Below, piece by piece: positions 27,489 through 34,927 of a stretch of 42,814 nt of DNA. The notes under the pieces are model-generated. The model was not told the DNA's origin and did no database searches. It saw nothing but the letters and a program-made list of their open reading frames with translations. Origin of the DNA: Spirochaetia bacterium (GTDB lineage: Bacteria; Spirochaetota; Spirochaetia; Treponematales; Treponemataceae). Both the position numbers and the translations under genes were made by a program. How positions within the stretch are numbered: position 1 is the first letter of the stretch; the number at the start of each line of letters is the position of its first letter. Where the stretch lies: the NCBI GenBank assembly GCA_900767955.1, contig CAAGBC010000032.1:1-42814 (forward strand), given 5' to 3'.

Positions 27489-29247
27489 AAATATTCAATA
27501 TTTTCAAGAAAGGTTTTCTTCCCTTTTTGAAATGTTTGAATCTTGTATAAATGAATTTAATAAATACATACAAACTCCCCATGAACAAGAAAAGCTATAT
27601 CCATTTTGGCAAGTTGCAAAAACAAAAAATGATTCTTTCACAGTAACACAAAACGGAACAAGACTTCATTCTGCGTATAATCCACAAAAAGAAGCTGAAA
27701 CAATAATTCAAAACACAGATTTTTCAGAAGCAGAAACTTGCGTATTTTTAGGAACAGGTTTAGGTTACACTTGTATTGAATGTGCAAAAAAACATCCAGA
27801 AAAAACACTAATCATTTTTGAACCAGACCCATATCACTTCTTTTCATCATTAATTTTTACCGATTGGACAGATGTTTTCAAATGCAAAAATTTAATCCTT
27901 GCAATTTCTTGTACACCAGAACAAGGAATTACTCTTATTAACCAATACGAAATACTGAAAACAAATTTTTTTCATGTAAAAGCACAAACAAATCATGCAG
28001 AAAAATATTTTGAAACATTAGAAACTTTAATAAAACGAAATATTAACAAAGAAAAAATAAACATAGCCACACTAGAAAAATTTGGAAAACTGTGGGTAAA
28101 AAACACTTGCAAAAACTTAAAAAAATCTTTTTTTTCTCAAGGAATTACTCAATATAAAAACTGTGCAAAAAATATTCCTTTTTTAATTTTGGCTGCAGGC
28201 CCTTCTCTTCAAGATATTTTGCCACATCTAAAAGAAATAAAAAATAAAGCTATAATCGTATGCGTTGATACTGCATTAAGATTTTGCATAAAATACAATG
28301 TTGAACCAGATTTTATTGTATTAACAGACCCACAATATTGGGCATACAAACACATTGACGGAATAAAATCTCCATCGAGCATTTTAATAACAGAAAGTGC
28401 TGTTTATCCAAGTGTTTATAGATTCTTATGCAAAAAAATTATTTGCTGCAAATCAAATTTCCCACTGGAACATTATTTTGATTCCTTCCGAAGCGAAAAA
28501 GGAACATTAGTTGCTGGTGGCTCAGTTGCTTCAACAGCATGGAATTTTGCTCAATATGCAGGAACTTCTGAAATATATGTTGCAGGTTTAGATTTAGCAT
28601 TTGTGAACAAACAAACTCACATAAAAGGTAGCACTTTTGAACAAGCGACTCATACAACTTCAAAAAGAATTGCTACTGCTGAAACTTCAAATATGCCAAT
28701 TCTGTTTTCTGGCAATGCTTGTTATGAAAAAAACTACAAACAGGAAAATGTATTAACAGACCAAAGAATGAAAATGTTTGCTTGGTGGTTTGAAAGTCGC
28801 CTTGAACAATTTCCCCATGTCAAAACATATACTTTTTCACAAAACGGATTATATATTCCTGGCATTGAATTTATTACAATTGATAAATTATTATCAAAAC
28901 CAGAAATCACAAAAGAAAAATCAACATTTTTATCCCTTGAACAAAATCAAATTCCTACAGAACAAGATTTTCACAAAGCAATCAAAAGTTTTGAACAAGA
29001 ATTTACTATCATAAAAGAACGCATTTTTTTAGCAATTAATCAATTAAAGAATAATGATAGTAATGCTCTTTCCTTAAAATTTACGGACAATCAAACTATT
29101 AATCAAATTATAAAAATGCTAACTCCAACACAAAACCAAATTCAAAAAGCAATCACAAACGATAATGCTACATATAATAAAAAAATAACAGAATTATCGA
29201 TTTTAGCCCAAAACATAGATTTTTGTATAAAAAAAATAAAAAATTAA
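27469..29247 (+). CDS. Maf/DUF115 motility-associated glycosyltransferase-like protein
   Basis: This 592-residue protein has the DUF115 core: FLILAAGPSLQDILPHL, KAIIVCVDTALRF, PDFIVLTDPQYW and GGSVASTAWNFAQYAG with the following EIYVAGLDLAF. DUF115 proteins (Maf, motility accessory factors) attach nonulosonic acid sugars to flagellin in several bacteria. The start appears to be TTG at 27469, inside the PBP gene and 11 bases after GGAG; the first ATG, codon 22, has no ribosome site nearby. The sigma-28-type promoter just downstream supports a motility setting. The precise sugar and acceptor are not visible. Confidence 0.85.
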   Translation: MNSIWNKNIQYFQERFSSLFEMFESCINEFNKYIQTPHEQEKLYPFWQVAKTKNDSFTVTQNGTRLHSAYNPQKEAETIIQNTDFSEAETCVFLGTGLGYTCIECAKKHPEKTLIIFEPDPYHFFSSLIFTDWTDVFKCKNLILAISCTPEQGITLINQYEILKTNFFHVKAQTNHAEKYFETLETLIKRNINKEKINIATLEKFGKLWVKNTCKNLKKSFFSQGITQYKNCAKNIPFLILAAGPSLQDILPHLKEIKNKAIIVCVDTALRFCIKYNVEPDFIVLTDPQYWAYKHIDGIKSPSSILITESAVYPSVYRFLCKKIICCKSNFPLEHYFDSFRSEKGTLVAGGSVASTAWNFAQYAGTSEIYVAGLDLAFVNKQTHIKGSTFEQATHTTSKRIATAETSNMPILFSGNACYEKNYKQENVLTDQRMKMFAWWFESRLEQFPHVKTYTFSQNGLYIPGIEFITIDKLLSKPEITKEKSTFLSLEQNQIPTEQDFHKAIKSFEQEFTIIKERIFLAINQLKNNDSNALSLKFTDNQTINQIIKMLTPTQNQIQKAITNDNATYNKKITELSILAQNIDFCIKKIKN

Positions 29248-29257
29248 CTTTTTTTTG

Positions 29258-29284
29258 TAAAGTTTTTTTTTTGCTACCCGATAA
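29258..29284 (+). promoter_or_regulatory. Sigma-28 (FliA)-type promoter P1
   Basis: TAAAGTTT at 29258-29265, exactly 11 bases, then CCCGATAA at 29277-29284. The flagellar sigma-28 consensus is TAAAGTTT-N11-GCCGATAA, so only one base differs. Transcription would start near 29290-29292 and run into a terminator by 29389. Confidence 0.75.
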
Positions 29285-29289
29285 TATAA

Positions 29290-29389
29290 ATGTGGTTACC
29301 AAGCGGGTGGTTTAGAAATCCAGACATCTGCATAATTAGTGGCTTTTATGAAAAGTTGAAAAGCGTGTGAGGTTTTTCAACTTTTTTTT
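29290..29389 (+). ncRNA. Candidate sigma-28-driven small RNA or leaderless micropeptide
   Basis: The interval between promoter P1 and an intrinsic terminator gives an RNA of about 100 bases. It contains a possible 26-codon ORF beginning at the predicted first base (ATG at 29290, MWLPSGWFRN..., stop at 29368-29370 in the terminator loop). It could act as an independent small RNA, a leaderless micropeptide or an attenuated leader of the HD-GYP gene. I match no known riboswitch class to it. Confidence 0.4.
29351..29389 (+). terminator. Intrinsic terminator between P1 and P2
   Basis: AAAAGTTGAAAA (29351-29362) pairs with TTTTTCAACTTTT (from 29373) around a short loop and is followed by an uninterrupted T run to 29389. 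Confidence 0.85.
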
Positions 29390-29411
29390 ATTTAACATTC
29401 TATATATAAGC

Positions 29412-29439
29412 TCAAGTTTTTACCTTTTTATGCCGATAA
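29412..29439 (+). promoter_or_regulatory. Second sigma-28-type promoter P2, for the HD-GYP gene
   Basis: GCCGATAA at 29432-29439 is a perfect sigma-28 -10 element. TCAAGTTT at 29412-29419 matches the -35 box TAAAGTTT at seven of eight positions; the spacer is 12 rather than 11 bases. It lies 33 bases before the HD-GYP start codon, which has GGGAG upstream. Confidence 0.65.
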
Positions 29440-29472
29440 ATAAAGGAATTATTCTTTGGGAGTTATAAAAAC

Positions 29473-30876
29473 ATGAGTACAGTTATTAAAATTGATAGTT
29501 TAAAAGAAGATATTACATTTAACGGTGACCTCTGTATTGATAGCAATTTCCTATTACTTCCTATAACTGTACCTGTAACTACTGAGTTAATTTCAGCATT
29601 AAAAGAATGGCAATTTGACACATTCCAATGTGAAGGCGATATAAGTCTTGGTGGCGATATTGGGCTATCAAAAAAAGAAGAAGATTTTTCACTTGATGAT
29701 GTAGAAAACGACCACAGAAATATAAAAGAAAAAATCAATACAACTGTAAAACAAGCACTAGAAGAAGCAAAAGATCAAAAAGTTGCTAACACAGAAAAAT
29801 CAAGACTTGTTACTGTTCAAAAAGTTTACAATGAATACATGAATTATATTAATTCTGTTTACACACATTATGCAACACATAAACAAATCTCTATGGAAGA
29901 ATTATCTGACACTGTAAAAGATTTGTGTGTATTCATTAAGGAAAATAAACGATATGTTTTAAGAATTATGCCTTCTGCAGAAGCTCGAAGCAAAAACTTT
30001 TTAGTAATTCATTCAATGCGTTCTACAGTTTTGGCTATTACCATTGGTCTTGAACTTCATATTCCACTTTCTAAATTAATTGAATTAGGTGTAACTTGTA
30101 TTCTTCATGAAATTGGAATGATTCGTTTACCTCCACAATTGTACATGACAGATAAACCGTTAACTTCAATTGAACGCGCACATATTTCTACTCACCCACT
30201 TATTGGATTTAACATTATTAAAAGTTTAAACTTTCCTCTTAGTATCCAATTGGGAGTTTTAGAACATCACGAAAAAGAAAATGGAACAGGTTATCCAAGA
30301 AAATTATCAGGTGATAAGATTTCAACTTATGCAAAAATTATTTCAGTAGCATGTTCCTTTGAAGCAATTACAGCACCTCGCCAATACAAAGCAGAACGAA
30401 CAACTTTTGACGCAATGGTTGAAATGTTAAAAAATGAAAACAATCAGTACAACGGAATTGTAATTAAAGCTTTATTGTATAGTTTATCTTTGTTCCCTAT
30501 TGGTGCATATGTATATTTAAAAAATGGAAAAATTGGTATTGTAACAGATGTTAATCCAAACAATCCAAAAAATCCAATTATTCAGCTTATAAATGAAAAA
30601 GAAGCAGATGGTTCACCAAAAACAATTCAAACTGACGATTTAGAAAATAAGATTATTCGCGTATTAAATAAAAAGGAACAGGAAGATATTGTAAATAGTT
30701 TGAAAAATGTAGAAACTTCAACAGAACAACCTAATGTATCTGAAACAAGTAAAACTACAACTCAAGCAGAAACAAATCAACCTGCCGAAAAACCTGTACA
30801 AACAAAAACAGAACCAAAACCAGCTCCAAAAAGTGAAGACGGATTTGATTCTGTTGACCTTAGCGAATTTAGTTAA
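29473..30876 (+). CDS. HD-GYP-domain protein with altered metal ligands
   Basis: This 467-residue protein has an uncharacterised N-terminal region (1-160) and an HD-GYP domain (about 170-320), then an acidic, Pro/Thr-rich tail. Canonical HD-GYP enzymes hydrolyse cyclic di-GMP. Here H180, H212, H241, H265-H266 and GYP are kept, but HD is HE (E213), HHExxDG is HHEKENG, and the ADxFDA stretch reads ACSFEA, so catalytic metal binding is doubtful and a cyclic di-GMP sensor role is possible. The sigma-28-type promoter 33 bases upstream places it in the flagellar regulon. Confidence 0.85.
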   Translation: MSTVIKIDSLKEDITFNGDLCIDSNFLLLPITVPVTTELISALKEWQFDTFQCEGDISLGGDIGLSKKEEDFSLDDVENDHRNIKEKINTTVKQALEEAKDQKVANTEKSRLVTVQKVYNEYMNYINSVYTHYATHKQISMEELSDTVKDLCVFIKENKRYVLRIMPSAEARSKNFLVIHSMRSTVLAITIGLELHIPLSKLIELGVTCILHEIGMIRLPPQLYMTDKPLTSIERAHISTHPLIGFNIIKSLNFPLSIQLGVLEHHEKENGTGYPRKLSGDKISTYAKIISVACSFEAITAPRQYKAERTTFDAMVEMLKNENNQYNGIVIKALLYSLSLFPIGAYVYLKNGKIGIVTDVNPNNPKNPIIQLINEKEADGSPKTIQTDDLENKIIRVLNKKEQEDIVNSLKNVETSTEQPNVSETSKTTTQAETNQPAEKPVQTKTEPKPAPKSEDGFDSVDLSEFS

Positions 30877-30884
30877 TCAACAAA

Positions 30885-31646
30885 TTAGCTAAAAAACAAT
30901 CGAATTTTTTCTACGTCCTCTTGAAATTTTTCATCAATAACAGGAGGGCGTTCATTAAAGTATAAAATTTGATCTAATTCTTCTTTAGATTGTACTCCCC
31001 ACAAAGGAATAACATTTTCAAATTGTTGTAAAAAACCAAATGCCAAAGGAATACTCTCAACTATACCTCCGCAAAGTGGTTGCATGGCAATAAAACCTGT
31101 ATCTGTAGAATTACAAAGTTCCACAAGTTTTATTGTTTGCTCAGCGCTAACAATACTAAAAGGAAACTGCAAAGTATCATAAATTTCTTTAGAAACAGCT
31201 TCTTGTGCCAATTCCAAATCTTGAGTTACAAACCCAATCTTTTTAATTTTCCCTGCTTTTTGCAAAGATTTTATTGCATTAAAAATTCCATCAGCACCAT
31301 TTTCCTCTGGAATAAATCTATCTGATTCATACTGAAATAAATCAATATAATCTGTATGCATAATATTCAAACTTGATTCAACATCACTTAACAATTCTGC
31401 AACTGTTTCAGCAGAACTTTTTGTTGCAATAACAACTTTTTCACGAATATCACCAATAGAATCACCAAGTAATTTTTCGCATTTTTCACATTTACGGGAG
31501 GTATCAAAAAAATTAATTCCCGCTGTATACGCACACCTAATAAGTTCTGTTACAGCTTCTTCATCGCCAATGCGTCCTAAAGACATTGCACCCATAGAAA
31601 CACGACTAATCATTAAATCTGATTTTCCAAGTCTTACATAATCCAT
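30885..31646 (-). CDS. Aldo/keto reductase-like protein, catalytic residues altered
   Basis: This 253-residue protein has the AKR start (VRLGKSDLMISRVSMGAMSLG), FFDTS with Asp48, and VVIATKS with Lys76, so the TIM-barrel family is clear. At 253 residues it is shorter than the usual 310-330. The catalytic Tyr (Asp+5) is C53 and the usual His in the DLxxxH segment is Glu (DLFQYE), so ordinary carbonyl reduction is unlikely. It is convergent with the HD-GYP gene, stops 8 bases apart. Whether it is a specialised or decayed enzyme cannot be told. Confidence 0.75.
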   Translation of the reverse strand: MDYVRLGKSDLMISRVSMGAMSLGRIGDEEAVTELIRCAYTAGINFFDTSRKCEKCEKLLGDSIGDIREKVVIATKSSAETVAELLSDVESSLNIMHTDYIDLFQYESDRFIPEENGADGIFNAIKSLQKAGKIKKIGFVTQDLELAQEAVSKEIYDTLQFPFSIVSAEQTIKLVELCNSTDTGFIAMQPLCGGIVESIPLAFGFLQQFENVIPLWGVQSKEELDQILYFNERPPVIDEKFQEDVEKIRLFFS

Positions 31647-31675
31647 AAAATTACCTACAAAACAATAAATAAATA

Positions 31676-31707
31676 AAACCGCCTAAGAAAAATATCCTAG
31701 ACGGTTT
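31676..31707 (-). terminator. Terminator downstream of glyS
   Basis: AAACCG (31676-31681) pairs with CGGTTT (31702-31707), with inner CTA/TAG pairs. On the minus strand the stem is followed by TTTTATTTATTT, fitting the 3' end of glyS. Confidence 0.65.
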
Positions 31708-31723
31708 ATTATGATTAAAAAAA

Positions 31724-33169
31724 TTAGTCTTTCTTTTCTGGCTGTTTATAATTTCTAATTGCTTTTTGTAATTCACAAACAAGATCTTCGCGTTTTACAC
31801 GAATCTGTTCCATAGAATCACGGAAACGAATTGTTACTGTATTATCTTCTTTTGTCTGATAATCAACTGTAACACAGAAAGGAGTTCCTACTTCATCCTG
31901 ACGACGATAGCGTTTTCCAATAGTTCCACTCTGGTCATAATCTGTAACAAATTCTTCTTTAAGTTCCTGCTGAATTTCTTTTGCAAGTTCACCAAGACCA
32001 TCTTTTTTCATAATTGGAAGAACAGCTACTGTTATTGGAGCCAATTTTGGATGAAGATGTAAAACTGTTCTGTAATCTTCCTGTCCGTCTGTTCCAACAT
32101 TTTCTTCTTCGTATGCTTCACAAAGGAACATTAAGAAGTTACGATTTAGACCAGCAGAAGTTTCGATAACATAAGGAATATATTTTTTATTTCCATCATC
32201 TTGATCGATATATGACATATCTTTTTTAGAATATTTTGCATGCTGACTTAAGTCAAAATCTGTACGACTGTGAATACCTTCAACTTCTTCAAAACCGATT
32301 GGGAAGTTATATGTAACATCGTAAGCATCTTTTGCATAGTGAGCAAGTTTATCGTGATGATGCCATTTTAGATTTTTTTCTGAAATACCATATTTCAAAT
32401 AGAACTGCCAACGATCCTTTCTCCAACGGTCAAAAGTTTCATCTTCAGTTCCTGGTTTACAGAAATATTCCATTTCCATCTGTTCAAATTCACAAGTACG
32501 GAAAATAAAGTTCTTGAAAATAATTTCATTACGGAAAGATTTACCAACTTGAGCAACACCAAAAGGAACTTTCATGCGGTTTGACTGACAAATGCTTTTG
32601 AAATCTGTAAAAATTCCCTGACAAGTTTCTGGACGAAGATAAATAATAGAAGTGTCAGAAGCAACAGGGCCTAAGTGAGTTTTAAACATAAGATTAAATT
32701 CACGAACATCTGTATATTTATGTTTTCCACAAGTTGGACAATTAATTCCTTTTTCTTCAATAAAAGCCTTCATTTCAGCGTGGCTCATTGTATCAATTGG
32801 TTTTTCAGGTGTAATATTGTGTGATTCACAGAATTCTTCAATAAGATTATCTGCTCTAAAACGAGCGTTACATTCTGTACAGTCAATCATAGGGTCAGAG
32901 AAGTGTGCAACGTGTCCACTTGCTTCCCAAGTTGTATGATGCTGGAAAATAGCAGAATCAAGACCTACAACATCATCATGAAGTTGTGTCATTTCTTTCC
33001 ACCATGCATTCTGTATATTTCTTTTAAAGTCTACCCCAAGTGGACCATAGTCCCAAGCACCAGCTTGACCACCATAAATTTCGCTTGCTTGATAAACAAA
33101 ACCACGTCTTTTACAAAGACTAATGATTTTATCCATAGTACATTTGTGATTGTCTTTTTCTGTTGACAT
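31724..33169 (-). CDS. glyS: Glycyl-tRNA synthetase (single-chain, eukaryote/archaeal-like)
   Basis: The enzyme charges tRNA-Gly. The 481-residue product is the dimeric class II form, not the alpha2beta2 GlyQ/GlyS type. Motifs include RRGFVYQASEIYGG at the start, WEASGHVAHFSDP, the zinc-like pairs DCTECNARF and CPTCGKHKY, LRPETCQGIF, PFGVAQVGKSFRNEI (motif 2 region), and the C-terminal anticodon domain beginning LAPITVAVLP. TAGGAG lies before the ATG. Its leader carries two identical small hairpins. It is transcribed away from the NifX-like gene. Confidence 0.95.
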   Translation of the reverse strand: MSTEKDNHKCTMDKIISLCKRRGFVYQASEIYGGQAGAWDYGPLGVDFKRNIQNAWWKEMTQLHDDVVGLDSAIFQHHTTWEASGHVAHFSDPMIDCTECNARFRADNLIEEFCESHNITPEKPIDTMSHAEMKAFIEEKGINCPTCGKHKYTDVREFNLMFKTHLGPVASDTSIIYLRPETCQGIFTDFKSICQSNRMKVPFGVAQVGKSFRNEIIFKNFIFRTCEFEQMEMEYFCKPGTEDETFDRWRKDRWQFYLKYGISEKNLKWHHHDKLAHYAKDAYDVTYNFPIGFEEVEGIHSRTDFDLSQHAKYSKKDMSYIDQDDGNKKYIPYVIETSAGLNRNFLMFLCEAYEEENVGTDGQEDYRTVLHLHPKLAPITVAVLPIMKKDGLGELAKEIQQELKEEFVTDYDQSGTIGKRYRRQDEVGTPFCVTVDYQTKEDNTVTIRFRDSMEQIRVKREDLVCELQKAIRNYKQPEKKD

Positions 33170-33181
33170 AAAAAACTCCTA

Positions 33182-33219
33182 TCGACACTGGATTGTGCCG
33201 TTCGACACTGGATTGTGCC
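33182..33219 (-). repeat. Twin tandem hairpins upstream of glyS
   Basis: TCGACACTGGATTGTGCC occurs at 33182-33199 and again at 33202-33219. In the minus-strand RNA each copy gives GGCAC-AAUCCA-GUGUC, a five-pair hairpin with a six-base loop. The nearer copy ends about 3 bases before the TAGGAG site of glyS. No T-box or known riboswitch consensus is seen. Confidence 0.7.
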
Positions 33220-33395
33220 ACAAAATTGTAATTTATAGAGCATATCACAAATTTATATAACAGGCAAGCAGACCAATTTTCTGCAAATTTTATAAGATAA
33301 GCAAACTGCAATAACTGAAAATCATATCTATTGTTAAATTCAATCAAAATGATTATATTAACAAATAGTTATAAAAATATTTTGGAGATATAAAA

Positions 33396-33779
33396 ATGAA
33401 AATTGCAGTAACTTATGACAACGGACAGATTTTTCAACATTTTGGACATACAAAGCAATTCAAAATTTATGAAATTGATAATGGAACAATCGTAAATTCA
33501 GAAATTGTAGATACAAACGGACAAGGACACGGTGCTTTAGCAGATTTTTTAAGCAATCACGAAGTCAAAACATTAATCTGCGGAGGTATTGGCGGTGGTG
33601 CAAAAACAGCTTTAGCAAATGCAGGAATTGCACTTTACGGTGGAGCAAACGGGAATGCTGATGAAGCAGTAAAAAATTTGCTTTTGGGAAAATTATCATA
33701 TAATCCAAATGTACAATGCAATCATCACGGCAATCATGATGAACATCACAATTGTGCAAATCATTCATGTCACAAATAA
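33396..33779 (+). CDS. NifX/NifB-family dinitrogenase cofactor-like protein, His-rich tail
   Basis: This 127-residue protein matches the small NifX/NifB C-terminal-like fold: MKIAVTYDNGQIFQHFGHTKQF at the start (only the pattern is used), TLICGGIGGGAKTALANAGI in the middle. The last 20 residues are dense in His and Cys (NHHGNHDEHHNCANHSCHK), a likely metal-binding tail. Family members bind Fe-Mo or Fe-S cofactors, but stand-alone versions in non-diazotrophs have no settled role; no nif genes lie nearby. GGAG precedes the ATG and a terminator follows, so it is probably monocistronic. Confidence 0.85.
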   Translation: MKIAVTYDNGQIFQHFGHTKQFKIYEIDNGTIVNSEIVDTNGQGHGALADFLSNHEVKTLICGGIGGGAKTALANAGIALYGGANGNADEAVKNLLLGKLSYNPNVQCNHHGNHDEHHNCANHSCHK

Positions 33780-33832
33780 TTATTAATAAAGATACAAAAA
33801 GTTCTGTTATGCAGAGTTAATTTTTTATCTAT

Positions 33833-33901
33833 AAAAAAATCCGAAGCATTCTTGAAAAAAACACTGAAAAAAAAAGAATTGCAATATTCGGATTTTTTTT
33901 T
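33833..33901 (+). terminator. Intrinsic terminator after the NifX-like gene
   Basis: AAAAATCCGAA (from 33834) pairs with TTCGGATTTTT (to about 33897), with a second bulged stem GCATTCTT/AAGAATTGC inside, then a T-run to 33901. Confidence 0.8.
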
Positions 33902-34029
33902 GTTAGACCAAAATAACAAAATTTTATGTAACAAAAAATTGCCTTGGTCATTATATTATTCAGAATTATCTAATAGCTAAAATTACTAATATAAAGATTA
34001 GAAAAAACTTTATATTATGTGGAGGTTTT

Positions 34030-34746
34030 ATGAAAAAAACATTACAAAAAATTATTACAATTGCACTTATAGGTGGATGCTTAACATCATCATTATTTGC
34101 AGAAAAAGGAAGAGATTTTAAAAACACAGGAAAACCACATATTGAACACAAAATGATGCCTGGTCTTATGAAATTTGAAGAATTAAAAGGTGTGGTAAAA
34201 GTAGAAGAAAAAGACAATGCAAAAAAAATCTATGTATACACTTCTGCAAACAAAAGAGTCCTTGTTGAAACTGCACGAAAATTCGATTATGAAAAAAAGC
34301 CATACAAGAACTTTGACAAAAAAGATTTTCCAAAAATGAACAACAAGGAATTTTCAAAAGACAAAGGCAAAAGAAAAGATTTTCCAAAAATGAGTGATAA
34401 AGAATATTCAAAAGATAATAAGAAAGACTTTCCAAAAATGAGTGATAAAGAATATTCTAAAGACAATGGCAAAGACTTTCCAAAAATGAATGATAAAGAA
34501 TATTCAAAAGATAATAAGAAAGACTATCCAAAAATGAACGGAAAAGAATTTGACAAAGATAAATTCAAAGATTTTTCTAAATATAAAGACAAAGATTTTG
34601 ACAAATTCGATAAAAAATGTCCTTACTATTCAAAAAATTCAGCAATTGAAGAATTAATTTCCTTAAATGGAAAAATAGTTACTCTTATTGGAAAATATAA
34701 CGAATCAAAAGACACATTCTATGTTTGTGGAATGCTAGAAAAATAA
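34030..34746 (+). CDS. Secreted protein with Lys/Asp 16-residue repeats
   Basis: This 238-residue protein has a signal peptide (about residues 1-24, cleaved after LFA). Residues 50-82 and 205-236 each look like half of a small beta-barrel (LKGVVKVEE.., YVYTSANKRVLVE; LNGKIVTLIGKYN). Between them lies a Lys/Asp/Phe-rich insert of four to five copies of a 16-residue unit, FPKMSDKEYSKDNKKD-like, so the repeat seems to split the domain. It has an alternating charge pattern and no known family. GGAGG lies 4-8 bases before the ATG. It is convergent with the peptide operon across a bidirectional terminator. Exported to the periplasm or beyond; function unknown. Confidence 0.78.
   Translation: MKKTLQKIITIALIGGCLTSSLFAEKGRDFKNTGKPHIEHKMMPGLMKFEELKGVVKVEEKDNAKKIYVYTSANKRVLVETARKFDYEKKPYKNFDKKDFPKMNNKEFSKDKGKRKDFPKMSDKEYSKDNKKDFPKMSDKEYSKDNGKDFPKMNDKEYSKDNKKDYPKMNGKEFDKDKFKDFSKYKDKDFDKFDKKCPYYSKNSAIEELISLNGKIVTLIGKYNESKDTFYVCGMLEK
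34318..34570 (+). repeat. 48-base tandem repeats encoding FPKM..KEY(S)KD units
   Basis: The central copies are nearly identical in DNA (for example AAAGACTTTCCAAAAATGA at several positions), spaced 48 bases apart, with an 18-codon first unit. This points to recent tandem expansion within the secreted protein gene. Confidence 0.8.
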
Positions 34747-34769
34747 AAAATTACCACATCAAAAAAAAT

Positions 34770-34886
34770 GGGCTGTCTAAAACTTTCCATCCTGAAAAAT
34801 TAGAATCTATACCAAATATAGTAAATGGTAAAAAGATTCTAAATCAAGTTCAGAATGACGCAATAATTAGACAGCCCTACTTTTTT
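34770..34886. terminator. Bidirectional terminator interrupted by a dispersed repeat
   Basis: GGGCTGTCTAA (34770-34780) and TTAGACAGCCC (34867-34877) are perfect arms with T runs on both sides: six T's at 34881-34886 for plus transcripts and eight at 34762-34769 for minus. The 86-base loop carries an inner repeat, with TTAGAATCT/AGATTCTAA arms and outer CCTGAA/TTCAG-like ends (34789-34860). The hairpin separates the repeat-protein gene from the convergent peptide operon. Confidence 0.75.
34834..34860. repeat. Dispersed repeat copy inside terminator loop
   Basis: AGATTCTAAATCAAGTTCAG, continuing to GAATGACG, resembles the reverse complement of 14109-14140. With 34789-34809 as its opposite end it makes an inverted-repeat unit of about 72 bases. 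Confidence 0.55.
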
Positions 34887-34927
34887 AACTTTAAAAAATG
34901 TCAATTAATGAATAAATTATGAAACTT

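Noticed and set aside
29290..29389. tRNA or cyclic di-GMP riboswitch before the HD-GYP gene
   Set aside because: No cloverleaf, T-loop GTTCRA or GEMM consensus could be found.
33170..33240. T-box upstream of glyS
   Set aside because: No T-box sequence, specifier loop or antiterminator; only two small hairpins.
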